DNA from: Novosphingobium sp.
GTDB lineage: Bacteria > Pseudomonadota > Alphaproteobacteria > Sphingomonadales > Sphingomonadaceae
Assembly (NCBI GenBank): GCA_030697365.1
Contig: JAUYQH010000081.1
Coordinates: 1-34,530 of the forward strand
Length of the DNA: 34,530 nucleotides
Direction: 5' to 3'
The notes beneath the pieces were generated by a model, which was given only the letters and a program-made list of their open reading frames with translations, was not told where the DNA came from and did no database searches. A program made the position numbers and the translations under genes. This document shows, piece by piece, positions 33,626-34,530 of the stretch (its first letter is position 1; each line of letters opens with the position of its first letter).

Positions 33626-34530
33626 ATGATACTACCGCCCGAATGGCACCCGCAGGACTGGCTGTGGGTCGGTTTCCCGCACGATGCCGGCGAGTGGCCG
33701 GGCGTCCTGGAGCGCGCGCAGGAGCAGATCGCTGCGTTCGCCAACGCGGTGGCCGATAGCGGACAAGCGGTACGGCTGATCGTGCGCGATGCGGCCAACG
33801 AGGCGCGGGCGCGCGCGCTGGTCAGCGAGAGCGTCACGCTCGAGCGCCGCGTCTACGGCGATGTCTGGTTGCGCGACACCGGGCCGCTGGTGCTCGACGA
33901 CAGGCGCACGGCTTTGCGCTTTGGCTTCAACGGCTGGGGCGGGAAGTACCTGATGCCCGGCGACGAAACGATCGGCGCCGAGCTGGCGCGCGATGCCGGG
34001 CTGGAAGTCACCACCGCCGACTGGATCCTCGAAGGCGGCGCGATCGATGGCGACGGCACCGGGCTGGTGGTGACCACCGAGCAATGCCTGCTCAACCCCA
34101 ATCGCAATCCACACTTGTCGCGCGGTGAGATCGAGGCGCGGCTGGCGCGCGATCTGGGTTTGTGCCGCGTTCTTTGGCTGGGCGACGGGTTGATCAACGA
34201 CCACACCGACGGCCATATCGACAACCTCGCCCGCTTCGTCGGGCCGGGGCGGCTGGCGCTGCCGGTGGCGACCGGACCCGACGATCCCAACGCCGCGATC
34301 TATGCCGACGCCGCGGCCCGCGCGCGGGGGTTCGGGGTCGAGGTGGTCGCGGCGCCTTCGCCGGGGCGGGTCGAATGGGACGGGGTGATCCAGCCGGCCA
34401 GCTACATGAACTTCGTGATCACCACGAACCTCGTGGTCGTCCCGGTGTTCGGCAGCGCGCATGACGAGGCCGGGGTCGCTGCGATCGCCGCGCTGTTCCC
34501 GGGGCGCGAGACAGTGGGCCTGATGGCCGA
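33626..34530 (+). CDS. aguA: agmatine deiminase, 3' end beyond the window
   Basis: The first 301 codons of an agmatine deiminase, which converts agmatine to N-carbamoylputrescine and ammonia on the way to putrescine. Visible family motifs in order are PPEWHPQDWLWVGFPHD (residues 4-20), VWLRDTGPLVL, LEGGAIDGDG, TTEQCLLNPNRNPHLSR, NDHTDGHIDNLARF with the catalytic His, and SYMNFVITTN. The catalytic cysteine motif near the C-terminus lies past the window edge. ATG 33626 gives the family-like start MILPPEW; a GTG at 33605 in the same frame would add seven residues and overlap the M28 gene. The companion N-carbamoylputrescine amidase gene is often adjacent and may follow outside the window. Confidence 0.93.
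   Translation, partial: MILPPEWHPQDWLWVGFPHDAGEWPGVLERAQEQIAAFANAVADSGQAVRLIVRDAANEARARALVSESVTLERRVYGDVWLRDTGPLVLDDRRTALRFGFNGWGGKYLMPGDETIGAELARDAGLEVTTADWILEGGAIDGDGTGLVVTTEQCLLNPNRNPHLSRGEIEARLARDLGLCRVLWLGDGLINDHTDGHIDNLARFVGPGRLALPVATGPDDPNAAIYADAAARARGFGVEVVAAPSPGRVEWDGVIQPASYMNFVITTNLVVVPVFGSAHDEAGVAAIAALFPGRETVGLMA

Noticed and set aside
1..34530. tRNA, rRNA or CRISPR sequences
   Set aside because: No cloverleaf with a GTTCGA-type T loop, no rRNA-like stretch and no regularly spaced direct repeats were seen on reading; a covariance-model scan would be decisive.

Overview
The window comes from the chromosome of a GC-rich alphaproteobacterium, most likely a member of the Sphingomonadales (Erythrobacteraceae, Sphingomonadaceae or a relative). 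I infer this from the high GC content, the DUF3576 lipoprotein-leuS-lptE-holA gene order, a leucine-catabolism (liu) cluster, a FixL/FixJ-like pair with a MASE1 sensor, and palindromic intergenic repeats of a type I associate with sphingomonads. No rRNA, tRNA, CRISPR array or transposase gene was seen.

Layout. 1-1332: a DUF1295 membrane protein cut off at its conserved RHPN motif, and a PlsC-type acyltransferase. 1398-8312 (minus strand): a liu-type operon read isovaleryl-CoA dehydrogenase, methylcrotonyl-CoA carboxylase beta subunit, a small AT-richer membrane protein, methylcrotonyl-CoA carboxylase alpha subunit, a GNAT acetyltransferase and a thioredoxin-reductase-like flavoprotein. Between the small membrane protein and the alpha subunit lies an oppositely oriented unit: a DUF559 endonuclease gene flanked by perfect 34-bp inverted repeats. 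A second, different palindrome lies in frame inside the beta-subunit gene. 8465-11153 (plus): a MASE1-PAS-histidine kinase split by a one-base frameshift at a run of A residues, followed by a FixJ-type response regulator. 11325-16021 (minus): DUF3576 lipoprotein, leuS, lptE and holA, with a REP-like repeat in front of leuS.

16345-18865 (plus): a secreted protein of unknown function, acetoacetyl-CoA reductase (PHB synthesis), a small secreted protein and a ribbon-helix-helix protein. 18845-21432 (minus): murA, then a chromate-transporter-family protein. 21509-23718 (plus): galU, then an SLC13-type permease. 23962-26825 (minus): an acyl-CoA synthetase coupled to a cytochrome P450; a short remnant of a second P450 3' end lies 250 bp away. 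27024-31833 (minus): glnE, a Bcp peroxiredoxin, a DUF455 ferritin-like protein and an M23 peptidase. 31936-34530 (plus): an M28 peptidase lipoprotein and the start of agmatine deiminase, cut by the window edge.

Most of the window is ordinary core metabolism. The stretches that deserve attention are the DUF559/inverted-repeat unit, the palindrome read as codons in the carboxylase gene, the frameshifted sensor kinase, and the DUF455 gene, whose conserved N-terminus has no canonical start codon. Nine gene junctions use 4-nt NTGA start/stop overlaps, which suggests widespread translational coupling.
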